DNA of 32,242 bases from an uncultured Porphyromonadaceae bacterium (lineage in GTDB: Bacteria > Bacteroidota > Bacteroidia > Bacteroidales > Muribaculaceae). This document shows, in pieces, positions 23,995-32,242 of this stretch. The DNA lies in assembly GCA_946410185.1 (NCBI GenBank), contig CAMJZI010000012.1:1-32242 (forward strand), given 5' to 3'. A program made the translations under genes and the position numbers. Every line of letters starts with the position of its first letter. The first letter of the stretch is position 1. The notes under the pieces were generated by a model. The model ran no database searches, was not told the origin of the DNA, and saw only the letters and a program-made list of their open reading frames with translations.

Positions 23995-26900
23995 TCACCA
24001 TTGCGATGACAGCAGGTAGTCGATAAGAAGGGTGATGTCGTTGATGGTCACCTCACCGTCAAAGTCACAGTCGGCTGCAACAGCATCGCCAATTGTTGTG
24101 GAGTTGGTGAGCAGCATGTCGATGATGACGGTCACATCGTTGATGGTCACTTCGCCGTCGCTGTCGGCATCGCCACGCAGGCTGCTGGGAGCGTCCTCGG
24201 CATTCTCGTCCAGGAAAATCTGGAACTGTGACGCATCGCTGTCGGCAACGTTATCGGCATAGACCTCAAAAGCCCTTACCGTGCCATTGGCGGCCTTGAC
24301 GAAGTGGCTGCCGGCTGCATTGAGGAAATATGCGTTCTCAACATTCTTCTTCACATATTCACCTATGGTCATGTGATAGGTGCCGCTTGTGATGGCCGTG
24401 GGATTGGGCTTCACGGTCACGTTCTCACCGCTGAAGACGAAGGTTTTGCCGCGCATGTCGGTACCGTTGGCTCCATCATAGGGAGCGACAAAGTAGGGCA
24501 CATTGGCTTCCAGCGAGTTGCCGACGTACTCGGCCAGCATGCGTGCCTCGTCGGTGCTGTCCTCTTCCTTGTCAAAGTTGCAGATCCACAGACCCTTGGG
24601 GTCGGTCTTGCGGTGCATCCAGTCGATGGGAGCGCCATCGGCGGTCACTGTAGTGGCGGCAAAAGGCAATACCATCGTGCTCCAGCCACCTTCCTGACCG
24701 GCATGGCGTCCGCGGGTAAAGGTGCGCTCATAGCTGATGTTAGCGGCAGTGAAGCGGTAGGGAGCGTAGAAGTCATAGCCATGCTGGAGGACAACGTCGC
24801 GCAGTGCCACATGGTTTTGAATCACGTTTCTGGCCTCAAGTCCAGCAGGGATGTACTTGGCGGTGGTGTTGAGGTAGTAAAGCGCGTTGGGATTGTCGTT
24901 GGGGATCAATGATGTGAGGTTGAGTCCCTCGAGGCTCACTGCGGCGGCGTTTTCAGGAACACGGATGCCATTGTAAGCCTTGATGCCCGTGCGGTTACCA
25001 TTGCCGTCCCAAACCACCATACCGCGGTTGATGGTATAGTACTTGGAGCCACCGGGAGGAACGAGGTTGGTGGTCTGCTCATTCTCGTTACGGCCATAGA
25101 TATTGAGCGCATATACCGAGCCGAAGGCCAGGTTGTCAAACTCGAAGTAGAACGTCTGGGTCTCGCCAGCGGGGATGACCACGTTGCGGCTCAGGTAGGT
25201 TACCATCTCGCCGTGGCCGTTCTCGTCAACGATGAACAGGGGAGCCAGGATGTAGCGGTTATACTCACCCTCGGTGTTGTTGTTGGTCACATCCACCTTG
25301 AACTTGATGTAGCTATCATAGATGTTCATGTCCTCGCTGGCGCCAACGGCGTTGATGTCAACGCTCAGGTTCATGGGATAGGTCACGCTGCCGGCGATGT
25401 TTACCGAACCGGTACCGGGAATTGCGGGATTCCACGAGGTGTCGTGGGTGGACAAGTGGGCGCTCTTGGTGCCTGCGTTCTTCGGGGTGAAGTTAAAGGT
25501 CACCACCTTGGTGCCGCCAGCGGGAATCTCGGCCTCGACAACGGTGGTATATTCGCCATACTCGTCGATGTTCTCGTTTTCAACATAGAGGAAGAGACGG
25601 CCACTGAAGCGGTCGATGCTGTTGTTCTTCACTGTCACGTGACACTGCTCGGCCAAGCCGACTTTCTCGCCGCCGGTAAACTCAAAGTTGGTTGCCTCGA
25701 GGTTGACAACGGGATGGTCGGCAAGCGTGATCATGTTGCCGTTGATGGTTGCCTCGATATAGTAGCGGTCGCTCTCGATCATGGGCTCCCAGGTGTTGCT
25801 ACCGGCAACAGAGCTCACGGGAACAATCTTATAGGTGCCGCTGGTAATGTCCTTGGCGAACGGATAGGAAACCGAACTCTGGTTGTCGGGCCAGCTGTCG
25901 GTGATAGAGATGAAGCTTGAGCCATAATAGGTTTGGGCAATCAGCTCAACAAAGTTGTCGTTGCTGTCATAGAGGGCGATACCGCGCAGGTACTTGGTGC
26001 CGTCGTCGATGTGGTCCTCGGCAGTCACCTTGATATAACGGCGCTTGTTGAGCTTGAAGTTGCCGTCATCGCTACGCTCAAACGAACGCGTACCGGTGTA
26101 GTACATGTTGAACACGGTAAGACGGTGGTCGGTTTCCTCATGGTGGCCGCTGTAACCGGGCTGGATGCCGATAACGGCGGTCTGGTCGATGTTGTAACCT
26201 TCGAGACTGGTCGTGGAGCCGATGCCGCCGGCATAGGGGTTGAGTACCGACAGCACAAAGTAGCCGTCGCCCAGGCCGCCCCAGCCCCAGTTGATGTGGA
26301 AGTAGTCGCCATATGCGTAGCCGTCGCACACAAACGAGTGGCCACCGCCGGTTCCTGCACGGCCGTTATAAATCATGGGGCGTCCGGCAACCAGCTCCTG
26401 ATAGATCATATCTTCCCAGTCGGCCTGGTCATAGTCGCTGCGGTAAACGAGCTTGGCATCATAGTTGAAGTACTCGTTGAGTGCCGTGGGGATGTAGGGG
26501 TCGCTGGTGCTCGATGCGTTCAGGCCATACTGCATTTGGGCGGCACAGCCGGCATAGAGCATGAGCCATGAAACGGCTTCTTTCTCGGCATCGCTCTCGG
26601 CACCAGTGTAATTGTCGCGCATGTTGTCCCAGTCAAACATGATGGGATCCAGGGGATCGGTCTCGAATGCGCCATACTCCTCTTGCCAGTAGTAGGTGAC
26701 GATATAGGAAGGGATAATCTGTGTGCAATAGAGCGGGAACTTGTAGTAGTTCATCACCTGGGCCATCGAGGTTGCCACGCAGCCCGTGTAGGCATACTCG
26801 CCAATGGTGTCGCCATTCTCATCGATGTCCATAAACTCTGGACAGTGGTTCCAATAGGGAGCTCCCTGGTCCCAGTGGCTGGTGATGAGCGGCGATATAC

Positions 26901-27321
26901 TGTTGCGGGTGGGTCGGGGAGTGTTGAGGTCCTGGCCGGAAATTCCCAGTTGGTCAAGAACCGAAATCTGCTGTGCATAATTCTCGAGCCATGCCTTCAT
27001 GTTGGTAGGAACATGGTTCGGATCGAATTTACCACTGTCGGTGTAGCCCAGGACTGGAATAGTGCGGTCATCACCCGAGACAATGACGTATCCATTGTTG
27101 CCAGAGGCGTTGAAGATATAGTAACTGGTTTGTGTGGCCGATGCTGTGCCATTGGCCATCATTTTGGGGGCTCTTGTGACAGGCGAGGCATTCAATGTCA
27201 CCCCTGCACGGTGTTGCAGCATGAATTCGCTGGCAATCTGCTGAGCCTTGTCAGGTGACACAGGTGCCGCTATTGCCATCAGGGCAAAAAGAATAGCTGC
27301 AGTGGTTGTTAATGTTCTCAT
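23995..27321 (-). CDS. Secreted C10 (streptopain-like) cysteine protease with dockerin-like C-terminus
   Basis: A 1108-residue exported protease; start at the ATG 27321 (MRTLTTTAAILFALMAIAAP, signal peptide) since the track's 41-residue extension runs through the promoter. An inhibitory Spi-type prodomain spans about 20-130 (DKAQQIASEFMLQH, YVIVSGDDRTIPVLGY). The catalytic domain (about 140-370) has Cys181 (GCVATSMAQVMNYY), His328 (GGGHSFVCDGYA) and the Asn/Trp pocket NWGWGG. The long middle (about 380-1040) is beta-rich, probably several Ig-like modules (VTVKNNSIDRFSGRLFLYVE). The last 60 residues carry two dockerin-like calcium repeats, DADSDGEVTINDVTVI and DCDFDGEVTINDITLL. The relatives interpain and streptopain degrade host proteins; here a role in gut protein digestion or in modifying host factors is inferred. 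Confidence 0.9.
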   Translation of the reverse strand: MRTLTTTAAILFALMAIAAPVSPDKAQQIASEFMLQHRAGVTLNASPVTRAPKMMANGTASATQTSYYIFNASGNNGYVIVSGDDRTIPVLGYTDSGKFDPNHVPTNMKAWLENYAQQISVLDQLGISGQDLNTPRPTRNSISPLITSHWDQGAPYWNHCPEFMDIDENGDTIGEYAYTGCVATSMAQVMNYYKFPLYCTQIIPSYIVTYYWQEEYGAFETDPLDPIMFDWDNMRDNYTGAESDAEKEAVSWLMLYAGCAAQMQYGLNASSTSDPYIPTALNEYFNYDAKLVYRSDYDQADWEDMIYQELVAGRPMIYNGRAGTGGGHSFVCDGYAYGDYFHINWGWGGLGDGYFVLSVLNPYAGGIGSTTSLEGYNIDQTAVIGIQPGYSGHHEETDHRLTVFNMYYTGTRSFERSDDGNFKLNKRRYIKVTAEDHIDDGTKYLRGIALYDSNDNFVELIAQTYYGSSFISITDSWPDNQSSVSYPFAKDITSGTYKIVPVSSVAGSNTWEPMIESDRYYIEATINGNMITLADHPVVNLEATNFEFTGGEKVGLAEQCHVTVKNNSIDRFSGRLFLYVENENIDEYGEYTTVVEAEIPAGGTKVVTFNFTPKNAGTKSAHLSTHDTSWNPAIPGTGSVNIAGSVTYPMNLSVDINAVGASEDMNIYDSYIKFKVDVTNNNTEGEYNRYILAPLFIVDENGHGEMVTYLSRNVVIPAGETQTFYFEFDNLAFGSVYALNIYGRNENEQTTNLVPPGGSKYYTINRGMVVWDGNGNRTGIKAYNGIRVPENAAAVSLEGLNLTSLIPNDNPNALYYLNTTAKYIPAGLEARNVIQNHVALRDVVLQHGYDFYAPYRFTAANISYERTFTRGRHAGQEGGWSTMVLPFAATTVTADGAPIDWMHRKTDPKGLWICNFDKEEDSTDEARMLAEYVGNSLEANVPYFVAPYDGANGTDMRGKTFVFSGENVTVKPNPTAITSGTYHMTIGEYVKKNVENAYFLNAAGSHFVKAANGTVRAFEVYADNVADSDASQFQIFLDENAEDAPSSLRGDADSDGEVTINDVTVIIDMLLTNSTTIGDAVAADCDFDGEVTINDITLLIDYLLSSQW

Positions 27322-27394
27322 TCTGATAATGTTAATGTTATTATGGTTAATAAAATATACTGTTTTAGATACACCACAGTGATCAAAGCGATTG

Positions 27395-27426
27395 CAAAAA
27401 TATAACCTTTTTACTAAATATGCAAT
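27395..27426 (-). promoter_or_regulatory. Promoter of the C10 protease gene
   Basis: On the minus strand ATTG, 20 bases, TATTTTTG: the -7 box is perfect, the -33 box one base off. The leader to the ATG at 27321 is about 65-70 nt. Confidence 0.65.
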
Positions 27427-27504
27427 TTTGGGCACGAAATTCACACCTCGCGCCCAAAATGATTACAGTTGTAAACCAAAAGCACCCTAAATGCTTAAAT
27501 ATTA

Positions 27505-28434
27505 TTATTGCGCTTGTTCTGCGTTGTCTTTAGCCAGGTTTTTCTGGCCCTTTTTGTTGTGGACGCGCACCTTCAACTCGTCAAAGCCAAAGCCATACAC
27601 GCCGTTGACGTTGCTCTGAGTGATGATGGCCTCGCGGTCGGTCTCCTTGATGATGCGGAAGATGTGCACGCTCTCGTGCTTGCGGCACATGACCATGACA
27701 ATTTTAACAGCGTCCTTGGTATACCAGCCGGTGCCGTCCAGGATGGTGCAGCCGCGGTGAGCCTCGGCGATGATGTTGTCGGCAATCTCCCGCCACTTCT
27801 TGCTGATGATCAAGAACTGGACGCTCTGACGTGTGTTGTTGATCACGCGGTCGGCGGCCACCGAGTAGATGACCATGAAGATGAGACCGTACACAATCTT
27901 GTCGATGGAGTGGAAAAGCAGGTAGGACGAGCAGATGATGAGCACGTCGCAGTACATCATCGTGCGGCCAAATGAGATGGTGCTGTACTTGGCTACCATT
28001 GCGGCGATAATGTCGGTGCCGCCGGTACTGCCGTTGTGGGTGAACACGATGCCCAGGCCCATACCGCACAGCACAGCACCCAGAATGACGTTCATAAACG
28101 TTTGCTGCTCGATGATGGGGGCGGGGAACATGGGCTGCAAGATGCCCATGAATAGGGTTGCGATTGACGCACCGATGATCGTGCGCAACACAAACTGCTT
28201 GCCCACGCTGCGGAAGGCGATGCACAGCAAGATGATGTTGATGGCATAGTAGGTGATGGCGACATTCCAGCCGAGCCAAAAGTGGATCAGCGACGAGAGA
28301 CCCGTCACACTGCCAATCACGATTTTCTCGGGGAGGATAAATGCGGTGAACCCAAAGGCGTAGCTCAGCAGTCCGAGGGTGATCATCACATAGTCTTGTC
28401 CTAGCTTGATGTATTTTCTTGTCGATTCAGTCAT
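27505..28434 (-). CDS. YitT-family membrane protein (DUF161 + DUF2179)
   Basis: A 309-residue protein. The first about 200 residues hold five or six transmembrane helices of the YitT/DUF161 type (ITLGLLSYAFGFTAFILPEKIVIGSVTGLS; GMGLGIVFTHNGSTGGTDIIA). About 215-290 is the soluble DUF2179 domain (ISKKWREIADNIIAEAHRGCTILDGTGWYTK, IFRIIKETDREAIIT). The C-terminus is charged. The family is widespread but its transport or signalling role is not established. Own promoter upstream; no functional partner adjacent. Confidence 0.92.
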   Translation of the reverse strand: MTESTRKYIKLGQDYVMITLGLLSYAFGFTAFILPEKIVIGSVTGLSSLIHFWLGWNVAITYYAINIILLCIAFRSVGKQFVLRTIIGASIATLFMGILQPMFPAPIIEQQTFMNVILGAVLCGMGLGIVFTHNGSTGGTDIIAAMVAKYSTISFGRTMMYCDVLIICSSYLLFHSIDKIVYGLIFMVIYSVAADRVINNTRQSVQFLIISKKWREIADNIIAEAHRGCTILDGTGWYTKDAVKIVMVMCRKHESVHIFRIIKETDREAIITQSNVNGVYGFGFDELKVRVHNKKGQKNLAKDNAEQAQ

Positions 28435-28457
28435 AGTGCTTTAATGTTTTGAGTGCG

Positions 28458-28465
28458 CAAAATTA
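28458..28465 (-). promoter_or_regulatory. -7 box of the YitT gene
   Basis: Minus strand AGTAATTTTGCGC holds a perfect TAnnTTTG, about 24 bases before the ATG at 28434. Confidence 0.6.
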
Positions 28466-28529
28466 CTGAAAAAAATCCGTATTTGCCGGAAAAAGCCCGA
28501 TTATTGATGGCAAGCATCAAAAAATATTG

Positions 28530-28537
28530 TACCTTTA
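28530..28537 (+). promoter_or_regulatory. Probable -7 box of the YvlD-like gene
   Basis: TACCTTTA is one base off TAnnTTTG, with ATTG 23 bases upstream. The leader to 28599 is about 55 nt. Confidence 0.4.
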
Positions 28538-28598
28538 TCGGGTCATAGATGACTATGCATCCACACATTAATATAAATATATCTAATTCTAAACGACA

Positions 28599-28940
28599 AT
28601 GATTACAAGATTGTTTATCTCAGGTCTGGCGGTGCTCATCACGGCACTCACGCTCGACGGTGTCACCGTTGAGCCCTGGTGGTGGGCAGTGATTATCGCC
28701 ATCGTGCTCGGGTTTGTCAACTCGTGCATCAAGCCGTTGGTCAAGTTGCTTGCTTTGCCCATCAACATCATGACGCTTGGCTTGTTCACCTTTGTCATCA
28801 ACGCGTTGATGGTCATGTTGTGCTCATGGATTGTCAAGCCTCACTTCGAGGTGGACAGCTTCTGGTGGGCGCTTGGTTTCAGCATTGTGCTCACGCTGGT
28901 GAGCTGGTTCCTGCACCTGTTTTTCCCGTCAAAGAATTGA
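28599..28940 (+). CDS. YvlD / holin superfamily IV small membrane protein
   Basis: A 113-residue membrane protein with four hydrophobic segments (about 5-20, 26-46, 52-76, 86-108) and the family marks GFVNSCIKPLVKLLALPINIMTLGLFTFVINALMV. It belongs to the group labelled 'phage holin family 4' / YvlD, which in most bacteria is a chromosomal envelope protein rather than a phage lysis gene; there are no phage genes nearby. YvlD-type proteins have been tied to envelope stress in Bacillus; a like role here is only inferred. Confidence 0.87.
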   Translation: MITRLFISGLAVLITALTLDGVTVEPWWWAVIIAIVLGFVNSCIKPLVKLLALPINIMTLGLFTFVINALMVMLCSWIVKPHFEVDSFWWALGFSIVLTLVSWFLHLFFPSKN

Positions 28941-28987
28941 CAAGTTAACCAGGCAGGATGAGGGGTGTGAGTAAGGGTTAAGAGCGT

Positions 28988-29617
28988 TTATTCGCCCTCA
29001 AACTTAATGGCATTGCGGTTGGTGCTCTCGATGCGTCGGTTGCGCCAGCAGCGGCGGCACAGCGACACATACTTGTCGTCGCCGCCTATTTCTACTTGAT
29101 TGCCGTCGGTGACGATGTTGCCGGCACTGTCGATGCGGGCGTTGATGATGGTCTTGCGTCCGCATGAGCAGGTAGACTTGATCTCCTCGATGGTGTCGGC
29201 GAGTTCAAAAAGCCGTCGTGAGCCTTCAAACATGTGTGACTGGAAGTCGGTGCGCAGTCCGTAGCACACCACGTTCACGCTGTAGTCATCCACGATACGG
29301 GCCAGTTGGTCGATCTGGGGTGCCGACAGGAATTGGGCCTCATCGATGAGAATCCAGTCCTTAACGACCAGTGTCTTGTCAAACATCTCCTTGAGCATTT
29401 CATACAGGTCACTCTCGGGATAAATCCAGGAGCACTTGCGTTCAATGCCTATGCGAGAGCGTATCACGTTGTCATTCTCACGGTCATCGATGATGGGTTT
29501 CATGCACAGGTACTGCATGCCACGTTCCTCAAAGTTATAAGCTTGGGTGAGCAGCATCGCGGTCTTGGCCGAGCCCATGGTGCCATATTTGAAGTATAAT
29601 TTACCTATTCCGTTCAT
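28988..29617 (-). CDS. tdk: Thymidine kinase
   Basis: A 209-residue type II thymidine kinase that phosphorylates thymidine to dTMP in the salvage pathway. The P-loop is YGTMGSAKTAM (family usually G-x-M-F/x-S-G-K; here Ala replaces Gly before Lys). The Walker B/lid is ILIDEAQFL, followed by the nucleoside-binding strand VNVVCYGLRTDFQ. The zinc site has two pairs, CSCG and CRRC. Length is typical. Own promoter about 70 bases upstream. It converges with the YvlD-like gene; only 47 bases separate the two stops. Confidence 0.93.
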   Translation of the reverse strand: MNGIGKLYFKYGTMGSAKTAMLLTQAYNFEERGMQYLCMKPIIDDRENDNVIRSRIGIERKCSWIYPESDLYEMLKEMFDKTLVVKDWILIDEAQFLSAPQIDQLARIVDDYSVNVVCYGLRTDFQSHMFEGSRRLFELADTIEEIKSTCSCGRKTIINARIDSAGNIVTDGNQVEIGGDDKYVSLCRRCWRNRRIESTNRNAIKFEGE

Positions 29618-29685
29618 GATGTTGTCCTAGAATGCTCATTATCAGTTTGATGCAGCCTTGTTGCCATTGGCAGGAAGGCCGACAA

Positions 29686-29693
29686 CAAAGTTA
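29686..29693 (-). promoter_or_regulatory. -7 box of tdk
   Basis: Minus strand AGTAACTTTGTTG has a perfect TAnnTTTG, giving a leader of about 60 bases. This lies in the 302-base gap 29618-29919, which otherwise holds only the terminator below. Confidence 0.6.
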
Positions 29694-29786
29694 CTTCATT
29701 CCTTCCACTCGGCCATAGTTTTTTCGCTAAAAAAGTTATTAACACGGTTGTTGTTGGCTCATCCTTCAGGGAGGTCCGCCTATAAC

Positions 29787-29832
29787 AAAAAAGCACAATG
29801 ACAGCATGCCACACGGGGCGCGCTGCCATTGC
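29787..29832 (-). terminator. Terminator of the Nif3 / zinc-ribbon operon
   Basis: On the minus strand GCAATGGCAGC pairs with GCTGTCATTGTGC and is followed by TTTTTT. One position is a G-U pair on this strand but an A-C mismatch on the other, which supports the minus direction. It is about 90 bases past the zinc-ribbon stop. Confidence 0.7.
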
Positions 29833-29919
29833 GGTGTCTTGTAGTGGACAGGTTCCCGATATGCTAAGGCCGTCGTGTGGCCTCTAGGTCCTGTGCACCA
29901 CCTTCTGGACGAACCAGAA

Positions 29920-30690
29920 TTATTTGTTCTTTGCCTCCTCGGGGGCGATACCTACCAGTTCGGGATCAATCAGGATGCGACCGCAGTACTCACACACGAT
30001 GATCTTCTTGTGCATCTTGATCTCCATCTGGCGCTGGGCGGGGATGCGGTTGAAGCAGCCGCCGCAGGCGTTGCGCTGAACGACCACGACACCCAGGCCG
30101 TTACGGGTGTTCTTGCGGATGCGCTTAAAGGCGGTCAACAGTCGCTCTTCAATCTTGTTCTCCTGTTTCTTGGCCTTCTCGCGCAGGGTCTCTTCCTTCT
30201 GCTTGTTCTCGGTGACGATCTCGTTGAGCTCGCTCTTTTTTTCTTCGAGAGCATGCTCACGGTCGGTGCACATCTCCTTGGCTTTCAGGATTTCGGCCTG
30301 TAGAACCTCGGCCTTGCGGCTGGCCTCGTTGATGCGCTTCTCGGCCAGTTCGATGTTCAGGGTCTGGTACTCGATCTCCTTGGTCAGGTAGTCATACTCA
30401 CGGTTGTTGCGCACGTTGTCCTGATCGGCGGTGTACTTGTCGATGAGTTCCTCGGCTTGCTGCTTGGTGTCGCGGTTGCGGGCGATTTCGTCCTTCTGGA
30501 TGGCGATTTCGTCTTCATACTTGGCCACGCGGGTGTTCAGGCCTGCGATCTCGTCTTCAAGGTCCTGTACCTCCTGGGGAAGTTCGCCTCTCAGGGTCTT
30601 GATGGCGTCAATCTCCGAGAGTTTCTGCTGCAAGTCATAGAGCGCCTTGAGTTTTTCTTCAACAGTGAGTTCTTTTTTGGGTGTTGCCAT
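29920..30690 (-). CDS. Coiled-coil protein with C4 zinc ribbon (COG1579-like)
   Basis: A 256-residue cytoplasmic protein. Residues about 10-185 are a long charged coiled coil, in two antiparallel arms judging from the break near ADQDNVRNNREYDYL. The C-terminus (about 200-245) is a zinc ribbon: CGGCFNRIPAQ and CEYCGRILID, with the conserved pattern of the COG1579 family. Members bind nucleic acid or act as scaffolds; the exact job is uncertain. It follows nif3, a pairing seen in many bacteria, and is probably co-transcribed with it, although a 97-base gap with a CTAG-type repeat separates them. Confidence 0.88.
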   Translation of the reverse strand: MATPKKELTVEEKLKALYDLQQKLSEIDAIKTLRGELPQEVQDLEDEIAGLNTRVAKYEDEIAIQKDEIARNRDTKQQAEELIDKYTADQDNVRNNREYDYLTKEIEYQTLNIELAEKRINEASRKAEVLQAEILKAKEMCTDREHALEEKKSELNEIVTENKQKEETLREKAKKQENKIEERLLTAFKRIRKNTRNGLGVVVVQRNACGGCFNRIPAQRQMEIKMHKKIIVCEYCGRILIDPELVGIAPEEAKNK

Positions 30691-30703
30691 AAATTTTTGA
30701 TTC

Positions 30704-30722
30704 TAGTTTCCAGTCCCTGGTT
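30704..30722. repeat. 19-bp inverted repeat, left copy
   Basis: TAGTTTCCAGTCCCTGGTT; its exact reverse complement is at 31623-31641. It lies in the gap between nif3 and the zinc-ribbon gene, in CTAG-rich surroundings. Confidence 0.75.
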
Positions 30723-30787
30723 TCTGTTTTTTTAAATCTATAATTGGCGTATGCCTATTATTCACAAGAAACTGAGGACTAGTGACT

Positions 30788-31588
30788 TTATAAATAATTG
30801 ACTTGATTCAATTCTTTTTTTGCAAAAGCGACTGCAAAGGTAGGATTTTTTTTCTGAATAATCTCTAAAAAAATCTCTTTTGTGAAGTGTTCGCTCTCGT
30901 AGTGTCCGATATCGGCCACGACAATGCGCTGGCTGTTGTCCAGGAAATCGTGGTAGCGCATGTCGGCGGTGACATAGAGCTGTGCACCCATTTCAACCGC
31001 TTTGTCGAGCAAGAACCCGCCGGCACCGCCGCACAGTGCCACGCGCGACACCATGCTCTCGGCATCGCCACTATACCTGATGGCGCCTACCTCAAAGGCC
31101 GCTTTGACACGCTTGAGGGCATCGTGTGCGCTCATCGGCTCGATGTTGCCGATTACACCGCATCCGGCCGTTGCGCAGTTCATGTCGCCATAGGGGGGCA
31201 CTGCGTTATCGTCCAGGAATTGCACATCGGTCATCCCGATTTTGTCGGCCATGCGGAACGACACGCCCTGCCACGCGCTGTCCATGTTGGTGTGCGCGCT
31301 GTAGATGGTGATGTCATGCTTGATGGCCATAGCTACGGTGCGCTCGACAGGAGTGCGGCCCATGATCTTTTTCAAGCCATGGAAGATGAGGGGGTGATGG
31401 GCAATGACAAGGTTGTAGCCCAGCGCGATAGCCTCGGCGACAACGACCTCGGTGGCATCGGTGCACAGCAGCACACCGGTAATCTCGGCCTCGGGATTAC
31501 CCACCTGGATACCCGCATTGTCCCACTCCTCCTGCAATCGCAGCGGGGCATATTGCTCGATAGCGTCGGTGATTTCTCTTATTCTCAT
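30788..31588 (-). CDS. Nif3-family dinuclear metal protein (GTP cyclohydrolase I type 2-like)
   Basis: A 266-residue protein of the Nif3/YbgI family. Metal-binding signatures are present: AHHPLIFHG, HTNMD and the C-terminal GHYESE. The start EWDNAGIQVGNP matches the family. At 266 residues it is the short form, without the PII-like insert found in about 370-residue homologues. The biochemical role is unsettled; some members are annotated as GTP cyclohydrolase and others as metal-dependent hydrolases. It is followed by its usual partner, the zinc-ribbon coiled-coil gene, and lies 55 bases after aspS. A 19-bp repeat flanks it on both sides in opposite orientation. Confidence 0.92.
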   Translation of the reverse strand: MRIREITDAIEQYAPLRLQEEWDNAGIQVGNPEAEITGVLLCTDATEVVVAEAIALGYNLVIAHHPLIFHGLKKIMGRTPVERTVAMAIKHDITIYSAHTNMDSAWQGVSFRMADKIGMTDVQFLDDNAVPPYGDMNCATAGCGVIGNIEPMSAHDALKRVKAAFEVGAIRYSGDAESMVSRVALCGGAGGFLLDKAVEMGAQLYVTADMRYHDFLDNSQRIVVADIGHYESEHFTKEIFLEIIQKKNPTFAVAFAKKELNQVNYL

Positions 31589-31622
31589 TGATCTAGTGGT
31601 TGATTGCCCCTAGTGCTCTAGG

Positions 31623-31641
31623 AACCAGGGACTGGAAACTA
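31623..31641. repeat. 19-bp inverted repeat, right copy
   Basis: AACCAGGGACTGGAAACTA is the exact reverse complement of 30704-30722. It lies between aspS and nif3, partly against the aspS stop, in a stretch rich in CTAG and CTAAAC. Confidence 0.75.
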
Positions 31642-31643
31642 AA

Positions 31644-32242
31644 CTAAATCTTGTTCTCGGCCTTGAGGCGCTCGCGGTCCACGTCGATGTAGAGCTCATC
31701 GAGCTGACTCTGGTCCACGGGGCTGGGTGCATCGAGCATCACATCACGGCCACTATTGTTCTTGGGGAAGGCGATGCAGTCGCGGATGCTATCCAGGCCA
31801 GCCATAATCGACACGAAGCGGTCGAATCCGAATGCCAGGCCAGCGTGGGGAGGTGCGCCATACTTGAAGGCGTTGATCAGGAAGCCGAACTGAGCCATGG
31901 CGCGCTCGGGGGTGAATCCCAGGATGTCAAACATCTTGGCTTGGAGCTTGCCGTCGTGGATACGCAGGCTGCCGCCGCCCACCTCGATGCCGTTGCAAAC
32001 AAAGTCATAGGCCTTGGCGCGGACGCGTTCGGGATGCTCGTCCAGCAAGGGGATGTCATCGGGGTTGGGCATGGTGAACGGGTGGTGTGTTGCCATCAGG
32101 CGCTGCTCCTCGTCGCTCCACTCAAACAGCGGGAAGTCGATGATCCACAGGCACTCGAACTTGTTCTTGTCTCTCAAGCCCAGGCGCTCGCCCATCTCCA
32201 GACGCAGGGAGCACAACTGCACGCGGGTCTTGTTGGCATTGT
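31644..32242 (-). CDS. aspS: Aspartate-tRNA ligase, C-terminal part (runs off the window)
   Basis: The reading frame is open to the window end, so the gene begins outside; the track's start at 32222 is an internal GTG. About 199 C-terminal residues of a class II synthetase are visible: [44 protein letters not shown] (bacterial AspRS hallmark), [25 protein letters not shown] (motif 3) and the tail [19 protein letters not shown]. It charges tRNA-Asp. The bacterial type is indicated by the insertion pattern, but the N-terminal anticodon domain is outside. It is upstream of nif3 on the same strand. Confidence 0.95.
   Translation of the reverse strand, partial: NANKTRVQLCSLRLEMGERLGLRDKNKFECLWIIDFPLFEWSDEEQRLMATHHPFTMPNPDDIPLLDEHPERVRAKAYDFVCNGIEVGGGSLRIHDGKLQAKMFDILGFTPERAMAQFGFLINAFKYGAPPHAGLAFGFDRFVSIMAGLDSIRDCIAFPKNNSGRDVMLDAPSPVDQSQLDELYIDVDRERLKAENKI

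Noticed and set aside
28599-28940. Phage holin and hence a prophage remnant
   Set aside because: The family label is misleading; the protein is a chromosomal YvlD type and there are no phage genes around it.
29614-29829. 71-aa minus-strand ORF upstream of tdk
   Set aside because: It runs through the tdk promoter box and the terminator of the zinc-ribbon gene, and its composition is not protein-like.
1-32242. CRISPR array, tRNA or insertion sequence
   Set aside because: I saw no regularly spaced repeats, no tRNA cloverleaf ending in CCA, and no transposase ORF on either strand.

Overview
The window looks like a chromosomal segment from a gut-type Bacteroidales bacterium; Muribaculaceae or Prevotellaceae is my best guess. 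The reasons are: Bacteroidetes-type promoters (TTTG about 20 nt before TAnnTTTG) ahead of many genes, no Shine-Dalgarno sites of note, A-rich leaders, a TonB-dependent receptor paired with a large lipoprotein, DUF1573 proteins, a C10 (streptopain-like) protease with a dockerin-like tail, and MeaB. I see no tRNA, rRNA, CRISPR array, transposase or integrase.

Layout. 1-1012: a PAS/LuxR regulator with intact promoter and start but an in-frame TAG after 127 codons. 1025-1882 (-): an RsiV/DUF3298-type lipoprotein. 1944-2088 (-): an intergenic small-RNA candidate. 5957 down to 2210 (-): a five-gene operon (small DUF1573 protein, large DUF1573 protein, MeaB GTPase, lipoprotein, Nudix hydrolase) with a clear promoter at one end and a perfect terminator at the other. 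6144-7040 (+): an exported protein of unknown function. 7234-10488 (+): a tricorn-like S41 protease. 10547-11035 (+): a promoter, a structured RNA candidate (three-way junction, possible pseudoknot, terminal hairpin) and a SemiSWEET transporter gene.

11262-18728 (+) is one surface-nutrient locus: TonB-dependent receptor, multidomain surface lipoprotein (DUF5689/OB-fold and jelly-roll modules), then two tandem exported endonuclease/exonuclease/phosphatase (EEP) enzymes. The enzyme copies share a 383-bp identical 3' tract but differ in their 5' halves, which points to gene conversion or selective homogenisation. Together they could hydrolyse a phosphodiester or phosphate-ester polymer outside the cell and import the product.

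22219 down to 18760 (-) is a compact operon: an unrecognised 383-aa protein with a duplicated domain, a MoxR AAA+ ATPase, and a VWA protein whose metallopeptidase-like half has lost its HExxH. After it come an MBOAT O-acyltransferase (+, almost leaderless), the secreted C10 protease (-), a YitT-family membrane protein (-), a small YvlD/holin-IV membrane protein (+), thymidine kinase (-), a coiled-coil zinc-ribbon protein (-) preceded by its usual partner Nif3 (-), and the C-terminal part of aspartyl-tRNA synthetase (-) running off the window end.

The items I would follow first are the two structured-RNA candidates, the duplicated EEP locus, and the MoxR-VWA operon with its unknown third member. 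All functional statements are from reading the sequence and recalled family knowledge; no search or folding program was run.
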